Positions 1 through 10,383 of a stretch of 64,000 nucleotides of DNA are shown one piece after another. Source of the DNA: Cryptomeria japonica (Eukaryota; Streptophyta; Pinopsida; Cupressales; Cupressaceae); assembly GCF_030272615.1 (NCBI RefSeq), contig NC_081410.1, positions 287,057,957-287,121,956 on the forward strand, in the 5' to 3' direction. The translations under genes and the position numbers were made by a program. Every line of letters begins with the position of its first letter. Positions within the stretch are counted from its first letter, which is position 1. The notes under the pieces were generated by a model. The model made no database searches and had not been told where the DNA came from. It was given only the letters and a program-made list of their open reading frames with translations.

Positions 1-526
1 GTGGACTTCTGATTACAATTTTACAACTGCCTCAATAAGGCCAAAAGAGACTCAAACTGATAATGCAAAAGATCTAAACTAAGATCCAAGCACATTACGA
101 GTACCTAATAGGCCAAATAAGACCAATATCTGAAAGTACAATTTCCACTCAAAATCTCTAAAATCTGATCATAGATTATGAAAGTAGAAAAAACATGCAC
201 TTTCAAAAAAAAAGGGCAGCTAAAAAGGAGGTCGTATGAGCTCAAACGAGGCCTTTGAAGTTGCAGAATTGAGGATTGGACAGGTACAGCTGAGAGAATC
301 CGAAAATTCCGAAAAACCTGTGCACCAAAATCAGAAAATAACCACACCACTGCGAAGATCACGAAATTTTAGCCCATTTCAAAAAAAATGGCACCAAAAA
401 AAGAGCAAAAATGAGCAAGATATGGCCTTTCAAAGTTGGACTGCAAAACTGAAAAGCTCAATGAAGAGGGGGTCAAAAAATTTCAAAAGTCTGCTGATGT
501 ACTGCTGACGTCAGCAATTTACGAGC

Positions 527-1000
527 TTAAATTTGACGGCCGTATGACTGTCGCGAAAACTTCACCTCCCTGCTGACTGGGCGTCCGTACCGTACGGTTT
601 GCTGACGTGGCGCAGTGACTGTGCAACTGACTGGACTGTCGTACCGTACGGACTGCTGACGTGCGTGGTCTACGTCAGCTCTGCGTGGCGGGTGACGTGG
701 CAGCTGACTGAGCTGCGTGTATGCCGCGTGGCGGGGTCCCGGCAGCTGACCGGGCTCCGCGTGGCGAGTTGGAGGCACAGCGGCCGGCGGTGACTGGGCG
801 ACCGGCAGGTGGTCTAAGTGGCCAGCAGGAGGAGGTCTGGGTGGGAGCTGGTAGTCCTGGTCAGCAAGAGGCGTCAATGCCGGAGGGCCGGCGGCGTGCG
901 GAGCGAGGCGACGGCGGGAGCTCCGATAGTGCAGGTACAGCCTGCAACACGCGCAGGGTACTGCGAAGTACGGGGGGGTCTGCGGACCCCCAAAAAACAA
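527..1000 (-). other. GC-rich island inside the copia leader, open for 157 codons
   Basis: A sharply GC-rich block inside AT-rich DNA. It contains repeated GCTGACGTG-like words and two copies of the palindromic word CGTACCGTACGG about 50 bp apart (near 588 and 640). The minus frame is open for 157 codons and rich in Pro, Arg and His, but overlapping frames are open too, as expected for GC-rich DNA with few stops. I recognise no domain and do not call a protein. It could be leader sequence or a captured fragment. Confidence 0.35.
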
Positions 1001-1292
1001 ACAAAAATTTTTATTTTTATTTTTTTTATCGCTTTTTTTTTCAAAACTTCTCTTTTTTTTTTGGAAAATAATAAAAAAAATTTCGAAATCCGTACGATAA
1101 TAGCCAAAATGGAGAAAAAAAAATTCTCACCAAAATAGGTAGACTTTATAGTCGAAATTCATGGAAACGGCCTCCCGGATTCAACGGTGATGTCCAAATC
1201 GCTGTATGACGCCCCCAAAAAATGAAGATCCCCAAATCCGAAAATAGAAGCCTCCAAAATGTCTCCAAAAAACTAATCAATGAAGCCCCAAT

Positions 1293-1305
1293 GGCTCTCA
1301 TACCA
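1293..1305 (-). promoter_or_regulatory. Primer-binding site (initiator Met tRNA type)
   Basis: On the minus strand TGGTATGAGAGCC directly follows the CA end of the LTR. It differs by one base from the usual plant TGGTATCAGAGCC complementary to the 3' end of initiator Met tRNA. Confidence 0.75.
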
Positions 1306-1559
1306 TGTAGGATTTTGCCAAGATCAAGGGCACAATGAAAAGAATAAAAGAGAGACAATAAAATGATAAGAACAAACTATATTCTCATCAATATGCAAAA
1401 TGATCAACTGGATTAACCAATACAATGAATATAGACCTGCTTATATAGGCAAGGCCATATGGATGTACGAGCACACAATTATGACATGTGGCTCAATGAG
1501 AAACAAGGGTAGGTAAGAAATACTAGGGGTAGGTAGGAGAAATAATATAATATTCTACA
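1306..1559 (-). repeat. 5' LTR of the copia-type element, 254 bp
   Basis: The LTR is bounded by TGTAGGA at 1306 and TCTACA at 1559, an imperfect terminal inverted repeat. On the minus strand a TATA box (TATATAAG, around 1441-1448) lies about 140 bp from the LTR end that abuts the primer site. The partner LTR is outside the window, so the target duplication cannot be checked. Confidence 0.6.
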
Positions 1560-2520
1560 AGAGGTGGATGACACACCGAATGTGGAGTGTAATAGCAAAA
1601 TAAGACTACAAAAGGTGGCACACTTCTCTAAGTGTCTCAAATCCAAACTACGAAGAGATGCATAAACACCAAGTACACATCATCGCAAAAGAATATGGGA
1701 AGGCCTGGACTTCTTGTTACTGCTCAAAGTTATTACAATGGTCTGTTATTCCTAAAAAAGTGTTACAAAAACATTACCCCTTGCAGAAAGAAACTCAAAA
1801 ATTACAGTCTGCCAAAAAGATGAATGAAGAAGAACCCCTACAATGAATAAGGAAGGTAGTCTATATGCTTTCCAAAAAGCAGATAATGAATAATAAATTC
1901 CACCTCTTGGGCGAGCAGAAACAAAAACCCACCCTTAAAAGACCTGAAACAGGTCTGAAAAGGGAAAAGCTAGGCCAAAAGTCAAGCCAACCCATGCTGC
2001 AACCATAAAAGCCACAAAATGTATCATAAATGGTCCTAAAATATCTCCTGACAGGCCTGCAAGCCTTCATAAATGCAAAAAATATCTTCTTTGACCTCCT
2101 AATAAAGGTAAATAAATACCAAATAAAGTGATCTTTTATTATTATTATCACTTCATTAAATATTTATTCATTCCATTTTTACAACAAGGTCAAGATATTG
2201 ATTTAATATAGTCATGATTTGTCTCACTTTAATAAACATTTTCGCACATTTAAATATTAGAATCCAAGTAATTCAAAGGTAATTCAATAAAGTGACAAAA
2301 TTAATTCCACTTTGATGAATATTTACCTATTACATTTTTTATTTTATTTATCAATTTGTAATTTTCACATATAACATTTACTAAGTAATTTATAAACTTT
2401 CACTTAATACATATTTATTTTAATTACATTAATAAATATTTATTCAATGATAGTTTAATAAATTACTTAATAGATAGTGTATGTGAAATTATAAAATGAT
2501 AAAATAAAATAAGAAACTTG
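1560..2520. other. AT-rich non-coding stretch
   Basis: I see no gene here. From about 2130 to 2510 it is very AT-rich with repeated TATTTATT and AATAAA-type words on both strands. Short open frames here have no family resemblance. Confidence 0.5.
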
Positions 2521-2522
2521 TC

Positions 2523-4930
2523 CCTCCCCTGGGCATTTTACGGGGGTATTAGAGAGGAGAAAAAATAAACATCAAAGGCAAAAAGATGCCTTAGCAAATT
2601 CGATGGATAAAGGTAATGAAACCCTAAAGCGTTTCATTTCTTCTCCTTGACATTCGATATTTTCATTTTTCTGCTGCTGGGAACTCCACACCATGCTAGG
2701 GTTTGAATTGGGCACGAAAAGGAGGAATTTTGGGCAATTTGTTGTGTGCTGGGCATGATTCTGAGTGTTGGGCATGAAACATACGAACCTCTTCGTATTC
2801 TCTTTGGCATTTGATGTCTTCATTTCTTGCTGTAGCGTGATTTTTGCGAGCTGGGTGTATTGTGGCCGCCATGAGCTCTCACAGGGTTTGCGTTGAGGCT
2901 GCCTTCGTGTTTTGAAACTGCCGCTACAAGTAAGATTTTCCTGCTTCCATGCCTGGCAATCTGACTTTAAACAGTTTTAAGGACAGAAAAAAGTGGAAAA
3001 AGCTGTAAATTCCTCCCTTTTTTTTTCTTTTTTTTTTTTCAGACTGCACGAAATGCTCCTAGATATGAACGTGCTCTTGAGTTTGTAACTGTTTACATGG
3101 ACGTATATTGCTATTGTACACCTCCTGCAGGTCGTGGGCTTTATTTTATTTTATTTCCATGTCTGATAGTATAAACTAGGCATTTTACTTGGAAAATGAC
3201 TGCTGTTGGTTTCTCTTCTCTGGTTCGAAATCTGGAAATGGTAATGGTCCTTTACCACATGTAGGCTGCTTCATATGTGTATTTTCGAGGCATTTCATTT
3301 TGATTTTCCTGGCATATAGCAATAAACATGGGTAAAACTGTTGATTTCTTTTCTTTGGCATTTTCACCTTCCACATTCGCAAATAAAACCCATCCTCTAG
3401 TTTATCAAACTCCTTTACACTGCTTCTTGCACAATAAAATTGATGGCTGACCTTGAATTTGACAAATGATCTGTTGGAAGTTGACAAAATGTATTCTCGA
3501 ATCTTGTAAAATCTGTGCCATACACATGCCCCTAACCCTGTAAATCCTAGCTATTTTGAATAGCAAATATTGCTGCGGCATTATTGTTGTTGATAACCTC
3601 AAGACTGCTCATAACATGGGCTCTGTCAGATCCTCTTATAGCTGCTATATGACTTTTTGACAGTGATACTTGTGAATGAAATCATGTATTTGCTGATGGT
3701 TCACACATTAATAACTGTCCTGCTACTCTCTTGGACTGTAACCTTGCCCTTTTCACTATACTATCGCCTTCTATAGGCTGCAATTCCTAACAGGGACTGC
3801 ACTATCAGGCTGTTATATTCATACGGAGTATGAATCATTTTCTTGAAGTGATGACTGCGTACTCCCTTGACACTGCTTGTCATTACACAGTGAACCTGTA
3901 AGCACACTTGGTCTTTGCTACTATACTCCTTGTCTAGGCATAGGTCACTATGTTTTAACTATGATAATCATTGTCACTTGTACCTACTATCAATATCAGT
4001 TCGTTGTCCAAGTTTTGATGCTTGATTTGTTAAAGTTTTGTGACCATCTTGCCTTTTCTGTAACAGACATTAGGACTGCTCTTTATATCTTTTGTATAGC
4101 ATTTGTCTGAACATTATTTGATGTTTGAAAGTGCCTTTTGACAAGATCTTTCTATGCCCTTTTGCTACTGTCTTTTAAAAACTTCCAAAAGACCTATGCA
4201 TCCCTACCTTATGTGTTGTATTATCTTTTGTAGTGCAATCTTCTATAATTCTCCTGTACGATGGTCTCCGTGAATGAGTGCCCCTCGCTTATGACAGCAT
4301 GTTGGTGATGACATTTAGGATTCTCATGTTCCTATCAGCCTAATGCCATGAGCGACATGTACTCCTTTATTGTGACCACCGTAGGAGACGGGTAAGGATT
4401 GTTTCACTGATGTCATAATAATCTGTCCCTAATGTCGTACATGCTGAGCTCAACCCCCGTGGGAGCCCATTTTTCCCACATGCACATATTTAATTGAAGT
4501 AATCAGCGATAAAATTTTACCTGTATCTGCACATTGGACAAATTGTTAGACAAAAACTATGTATTATCAGATATGTTTCTTGCTGCTTCTGATACGTACA
4601 ATGATTGGGCTGGTATAATGCATTATAGGAGTAGATTGTGCATGCATTGATGATGTATATGCAAGGATATGGTATCCCGAGCTCTAATGCAATTCTCTTA
4701 TCTTCTTGTAGACACTTGGAGCGGCACGGGACCTCTGCAAAGGAGCAGGATATGAAGCTACTCAACTGTGGGGGGTTCGTCATTATGAGGCAATGACGGA
4801 TCCCTTATCTTTGTTTATATTTTATTTTTACATGCATCATTTTCTTGTATAATGCATCATAGGTAGTCACTCCCACGGCTTGTGTGGGAACATCTCATTT
4901 AACATTTATGAATAAAGAAAAATGCTTTTT
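2523..4930 (+). other. Possible small transcription unit with two exon-like blocks
   Basis: Two blocks look transcribed. The first (about 2615-2934) has AAACCCTAAA at its left and ends in a plausible donor, ACAA|GTAAGA at 2931. The second starts after a good pyrimidine tract and acceptor (TTCTTGTAG, ending about 4710), is open for about 45 codons, and is followed by AATAAA near 4911. The second block reads TLGAARDLCKGAGYEAT and onward, which I do not recognise. Start codons in the first block open only short frames. It could be a gene fragment, a non-coding RNA or a retroelement remnant inside an intron of the minus-strand gene. Confidence 0.25.
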
Positions 4931-6405
4931 TCAAATATGCAATGTTGTCTGGTTCTTGATTGGTTGTGAACACTTGCATCTACTTGGAACTCTTTTTAGC
5001 ATTCTATAGTATCTCTTGGCAAAACACAAACAACAAACATGTTCCCTTAAAACTATGAAACTTGACCAGCTCCACTTGATTGAGCTGGAGAATGAAAATG
5101 GGTAAAAATAACCAAAGTGCTCCATGAAATAAATCTAAAGGACAACAGACAACCTCCAACACAACATTTGTCTCCACGTAAAATAGTAGTTGCAAGCTAG
5201 GTATTGCCAAAGCCAATGGCTTGCTAATCTTTTACTTGAATTAAACAAATGACTTTTGTTCAATTCTACCCCATATAAAAGACTTACCAATTGTGATTAG
5301 GGAATATAAAGCATTGCAATTGAGGAATATGATTTGAGAAGCTTTCTCAAATATTGAACTACCCCTAGCAAACTCCTTGCCTCAATCACAATGAAAGTCT
5401 TGGATCACTTCATAGATTTGCCGATTTTTGCCCAAATGATTTTTGCTGCTACGGAATTAAGCACTAGCCTTTAAGAGCAAATACATCAAATTGATATAAA
5501 AATGCAAACATTGAGTCGCAGTTTAGCATTAGATTTAGGCATTCTTCTATTGAAGTGCAAGTGTTCCTTAGCTCGAGTACTTTTGATATATCCATAGACA
5601 ACAATTCCAAGAGAATGTAATGAAAGTTAGGAATTACATCTTTTATGCATTTATTTGCCATTTGGAGATCCTAGTTCTACAAGATTAGTAAGCTAACATG
5701 AGAGAAAGTTAGAGAGCTAGTCCTTATGAAAGGATGTAGCTTTCACTTCTCTTTAATTGTTTTATAGGATCTCTAGGAAGCCCCCCTTGATTTTGTAGAG
5801 AAAAAAGTGAAGATTGTTACCCAATTTCAACAAGGGCCCAAAACCACTAGTAGATTGACCATCAACCCTGCTTAATGAGTATTTCAACATTGCCCAAGAA
5901 TTACTCAAAGGTGATCATCTAGGGTCACAAGCAAACCAATTTGCATCACCAACAATACTTTCATGTTAAGAAGACTCTTCTTTTATGCCATCACCATTGT
6001 TAAACCCATATAAGAAAATATCCACAAAAAAATTGTGATTAATTCATGCACGGGATGGACAGCAATCCAATCTAAACATCATGCCAGAGTTAATACTTGC
6101 GTTGGTACAATCCTACATCACCCAAAAAGTATATATTTCTTAGGCATTTTTGTTCTTGGCATGCAAGCCTAAATTGTGCACACTTGTGTTGTAGTAATTT
6201 TTCCATGCACCAGCTTATCACATCCATGTTATTGTGTTGCTTACACCAACTTTGACCTAGGTCTCATGTCTGCATCCAACACAGACCAATCCTCACCACA
6301 CAAACTTTAATGTGTGTGCACTTTGGAAAAGTCAACAGATGTCAAAATGTCAAAGTAGTTGATCATTCATCAACACATTTATATCAAACAACAATAACCG
6401 ATGAA
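4931..6405. other. No recognisable gene
   Basis: AT-rich sequence with scattered short frames, the longest 65 codons on the minus strand at 5464-5661, with no family signature. Possibly decayed retroelement or intron sequence. Confidence 0.4.
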
Positions 6406-6409
6406 TAAA

Positions 6410-6508
6410 ACAACAATAACCGGGAACGAGGGTACCTCATTCATCGGTTATATCATTGTCATTCATCTTTGATATCAAACAACAATAACCGGGAACGAGG
6501 GTACCTCG
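6410..6508 (+). repeat. Direct repeat bordering a large inverted repeat
   Basis: The words ACAATAACCGGGAACGAGG plus GTACCTC occur at about 6410-6438 and again at 6479-6508, the second running straight into the left arm of the inverted repeat at 6490. Confidence 0.7.
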
Positions 6509-6849
6509 CCAGGGGATGCGTCCTCTTGGAGCAGAATTGCTCACTTCATATGGTTTGCACCTAGAAATACAATTGTGAATACGAGTAGTAACACAATGGG
6601 GAATCTCCGTATTCTATTAATAACATAAGATTGAAAGAGACATATTTAGGAGTTTCCTTCGCTATTAAAGATCTTAGATCTTTAATAACATAAGATTGAA
6701 AGAGACATAGTTTTTATTCATCAACACATGTGAAATTCCCCATTGTGTTAGTACTCATATTCACAATTGTATTTCTAGGTGCAAACAATGTGAAGTGAGC
6801 AATTCTGCTCCAAGAGGACGCATCCCCTAGCGAAGTACCCTCGTTCCCG
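6490..6849. repeat. Inverted repeat with two 115-bp arms
   Basis: The left arm 6490-6604 and right arm 6735-6849 are near-identical reverse complements. Both carry GGGATGCGTCCTCTTGGAGC in opposite orientation. The 130-bp spacer contains a direct repeat (6617-6644 and 6682-6709) and a perfect 23-bp palindrome at 6664-6686 with AGATCT at its centre. No transposase or flanking duplication is apparent. Confidence 0.85.
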
Positions 6850-6949
6850 TACTGTGGACAGTCCACGGACAGCCAGGAAACCTGCCATCCCCATCCCCTT
6901 TTGCCTACAAGAATCGGAAATGTTCGTGGCACTTGGAAAAATTTGATAG

Positions 6950-7790
6950 GGGACATAGGGGACGGCTAGTCGTCCCCAAGATGGCTAGGGGACGTCCAAA
7001 TGTCCCCCATCTGTCGTGGGGACTATTGGTCATCCCCTAACATACATAGGCACAATTTTATGTAATTTTTTAAAAAAATTACAAGCTTTCAATGCTTGTT
7101 TGTTTTATGACATGCCCATTGGGATTTACAAAAAAATATGAAAATGGTGTTCATCATGAAGGTCTGTGTGGTCTTGAAGGTGTTAATTCGGGCTTGATGG
7201 CAGGGGGCTCCACCCCTCAATCCCACACTATATTGTGACAAGGCGCATGCCAAGGGCGCTACCCCCGCAACCTGTAAGGTGTGCTGTCCCTCGACACCAT
7301 TCCGACACTACCCCTTGACCCCACTGGGGCCATTGCTTCCAAACATCCATCAAAATATAAGTCTAACCAAGTATTAGACCAATGATAATTAAAATCACAA
7401 ACTTTGCAAAATACATAATCCCTATTACGAATCTCTGCATCTTAATAGTCAAAGCCACAATCAAGGAATATGAATTATCTAGTTTCATACAATGTCCAGC
7501 TTGTTTAGTATACAAGGACTGCCATAGACAAAGTTGGCATGCTATATTCAATGTACATTATAGTGTTGAATGCAAGTTAAGTCATAGTTGGCAAGAAATG
7601 GCATTTTCATAATACAAAAATGGTAAAATAGTAAAACCCATGATTCCTATTCAATTACCGATGGTCACAAAGGTTCTATAATGTCTATGATGAATGCTTT
7701 ATCAATGTTATGATATTAACACTTGAAATTTCTCTATATTTTTTGAAAATTTCACTATTTTTAACAGTCGTCCCCTACCATCCTTGTCCC
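6950..7790. mobile_element. Candidate non-autonomous transposon with GGGGACG-rich ends
   Basis: The left end (6950-7040) has several copies of AGGGGACG/CGTCCCC, and the right end (about 7765-7800) has CGTCCCCTACC in inverted orientation. Subterminal G-rich motif clusters occur in plant hAT elements, and the intact hAT at 15555 shows the same style with another motif. Exact termini and a target duplication were not found, so this is tentative. Confidence 0.25.
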
Positions 7791-8051
7791 TGAAGCCCCA
7801 CGGAACATAGGTGAGCAGGTGTCCCCATGATCATACATGTGTTTTTGCAATTCAATATTTACTACATTTGTTTTCATGAATAGATTGGGAATGCAGAATG
7901 TTCCTCTATCATTTAGTATCATATCCTAATATCCATAAAATTTCATTTTGGCATCTCATTGTTTCAGACCATCACTATAGATAACATGTCTGAACAAGTT
8001 TGGTTAGATGTAACAAACAATGTATTCAATGAAATCATAAAATCTACAGAC

Positions 8052-8118
8052 CTGCAAAGTCTTTCCCAATCCCATTTCATCTGCAATCAGAGCACGTCCA
8101 CCATGCTCCAAAACAAAT
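8052..8118 (-). CDS. SMARCAL1/CHR18-like annealing helicase exon with the ATPase P-loop
   Basis: This is a 67-bp exon between the acceptor TAACAG (right side) and the donor GTCTGT (left side). It begins with one base that completes an Arg codon with the previous exon, then encodes 22 residues: FVLEHGGRALIADEMGLGKT followed by LQ. DEMGLGKT is the Walker A motif of SNF2-family ATPases, and HGGRxLxADEMGLGKT is typical of the SMARCAL1 branch. Family knowledge predicts helicase motifs Ia to VI in the next exons. I could not find them between here and position 1, so the gene probably continues outside the window. No stop or splice defect is visible. Confidence 0.85.
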
Positions 8119-8535
8119 CTGTTACACACAATCTTCTTAGATACACAAAGCACCAAAATCAAAATGTGAGATCAAAATTCAATAAGGGCATGGCAGTCAA
8201 TGGGTTAAAAAGTATATTATCTCCTTACAGAAAATTTACTTCTAACACATGAAGTTCAAATTCGTAAAAAAATGGCTACTAATGAATTGGAAAATACAAA
8301 ATTCAACCAATTAACATAAAATATGAGGTAGAAAGTCAACCAAAAAGTAGACTAATGCAGATTAAAAATCTGCCTAAACCTCCATTGAATCAATTTCTCC
8401 TTTTCTTTGAGAAACGATAAAAACAAAAAACAAAAAACTTTATTAATGTAGAATACGATAATTACCTATTTATGGTATTCAAAATAAGAACCCATCCAAA
8501 TTCAATAGTCTAGAAAATATGGAGAATCGGATCAC

Positions 8536-8602
8536 CTTACACCATCTCTTTGAAACGGCAATAGTACATTCTCCAAGAAAGCAGGTATATTGCTGTATGT
8601 TC
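8536..8602 (-). CDS. SMARCAL1/CHR18-like exon before the P-loop
   Basis: This 67-bp exon has an acceptor (ATATGCAG) on its right and a donor (GTGATC) on its left. It supplies two bases to complete a Gly codon begun at 28365, then encodes a peptide ending NVLLPFQRDGVR. LLPFQRxGxxF is the conserved Q-motif region just before the P-loop in SMARCAL1 proteins. It joins in phase to the exon at 8052-8118 across a 417-bp intron. The upstream intron is 19.8 kb and holds four nested or adjacent mobile elements. Confidence 0.85.
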
Positions 8603-9225
8603 CTGCATATCAAAAAATTTACTTTCAGTTAAAATTATATATAGCTTTTCTTCAGGAATAGGCACCACGTATGTCTAGTCAACTTTAATGACCCACACTA
8701 CACTTATCTGTGTAATTAAAACAATCATTAACCCAAGCTTGGAGCATGAACCACCAAGATTCACAACCATAAATGGAAATAAAACTATTAGTTACTAAAC
8801 ATACTTTTCAACCATATAACAAACAGCAATTATTTAAACTAAAAAACGTTACAATGTGCTTCTATACCTATACTGCTGCACAAAACTCACTCTAAAATCA
8901 CGTTAACAACTAGTTGGAGACAAATAATCTCTCTTGATATCATTTCCATGTACAGGAAACAATTATTTGGAATAAAAATTTGTTGTGAAATTGTAAACAT
9001 ATACATTATTAAAACATAATTCCCACTTCTGGCTGTTAAATGCAGGTAAAGAAACGTTACCTTCTAGCAAGCATAAAATTAAAAAGAAAAAAGAACGTAT
9101 GACTTCGTAACTTTAGGTAATTGAAGGAAACCCTCATTAGTTTTTGGATATAAAACATACTTTTTATTCTCTCTGGTATATCTTAAAATGGTAATGAGAA
9201 CTTGTTGCGACGTTTTCACACATCA

Positions 9226-9242
9226 CCCCATTGCAAATGGGG
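9226..9242 (+). repeat. 5' terminal hairpin of element D
   Basis: The stem CCCCATT and AATGGGG flanks a 3-base loop, 23 bases from the element start. The equivalent hairpin recurs in elements A, B, E and L. Confidence 0.75.
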
Positions 9243-10224
9243 ACCCCCACTTTTTGCTTAGATTAGGTGTCTTAGTTTGCTTAGCTTGGTAACAGTTTCT
9301 TTAGTAGTTAACCTTTGCTAGTGAGTAAGAGATGTCAGGTTGAGGTCATGTTGCAAAATTGCTAGAGGTTGTAGGAAGTTGTCAATAATGTCAAAATGTT
9401 GTAGAATTGTCAAGGTTGGCAGGAAGGAGTTGATGATGTGTGTTTTAGGCACATAACATTACAGAATAAATTACCAAGATAATTTACCCTCTCTTGAACA
9501 AAATCACCTCAGATGCTAAGAATGAGATCAACTAAAATGATTCCAAGGTTTCTACATGTCAGGTCTTGACGAGTGGGTAACTCAATGGTCGATGTGAATT
9601 GTTGTGTTCACTTGGGGACTTACACAAATGTTTGGATTATCATGAATGATGCGGAGTAGGTGTGCTAACAAGTTAAGATTTATCAATATGGCTCTAGATT
9701 TACTTCTTACTAAAAAATGGGCAAAAGGAATAAGGTTCATGACGTCTATTCTAAGCCTAGGAATGTAGGAAATGATGAATGGATCTAGTGGAATCAAACC
9801 AGGAAAGGTCTCACAATCAGGTATTGACACAAGCTTAGTGCAATCGTCTAAGGTATACTTAAAGATTTTCAGGCTATCACCATCAAACATTGACACCATC
9901 CAAGTTGATGCTTGTTAAGGGACCCGTAATAGTTGAAGTTAAACTTACTTAAAATTCCAGTTGACAACATAAGGCGCACTTACCAGCGGCAAGAGGCTAG
10001 TGGTATGGATTAAGGATTCCACACAAATGAATTCAACAAATCTTTCACTCAATCTAACATACATGAAAATAAATTATAATCTAACTTGGAGGAATTGAGA
10101 ACCATGAATGCAAATACAACACTTGAACAGCAAAATCACCAACAATTGAACGATGATTATGATTCAAATAGCTGCAGCATATACCAACAATTCTACAAAA
10201 ACTCTCTCTTACAAATGAGCAAAT

Positions 10225-10345
10225 GAGAGACAAGGAGGCATATATAGAGTCTCCTACAAAATGGATGGCCAAAATTGATCCAAAATCAACGACCGAGATC
10301 ATGCCAACAAAACCCTAGAATTGCCCTAATTAGGGTTTACATCAA
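10225..10345 (-). promoter_or_regulatory. Putative promoter of element A
   Basis: On the minus strand CCCTAATTAGGG (about 10321-10332) is followed by a TGATCTCGGTCGTTGAT motif and then a CTCTATATATGCC TATA box (about 10240-10250). The same order occurs in D, C and, partly, B, which supports a conserved polymerase II promoter in a U3-like region. Confidence 0.6.
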
Positions 10346-10383
10346 AAATGGTGCCACCAACATATGACCCAATGAAAAGATAC

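Larger units (their letters stand above)
1..1305 (-). mobile_element. Internal leader of a Ty1/copia-type element, truncated by the window edge
   Basis: Read on the minus strand, this follows the LTR at 1306-1559 and its primer site, then runs out of the window to the left. It starts with T-rich leader, passes a GC-rich block (about 527-1000) and returns to AT-rich sequence with no recognisable gag. This is seen as layout only; copia assignment rests on the primer site. Gag and pol would lie left of position 1. Confidence 0.6.

Noticed and set aside
599-1138. Plus-strand open frames in the GC-rich island
   Set aside because: Three frames are open at once because GC-rich sequence lacks stops; no domain or codon signal.
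9582-10302. Minus-strand frames of 105 and 73 codons in element A
   Set aside because: They lie in the U5-like tail downstream of the TATA box, and matching regions of D, B and L are not open in the same frame.
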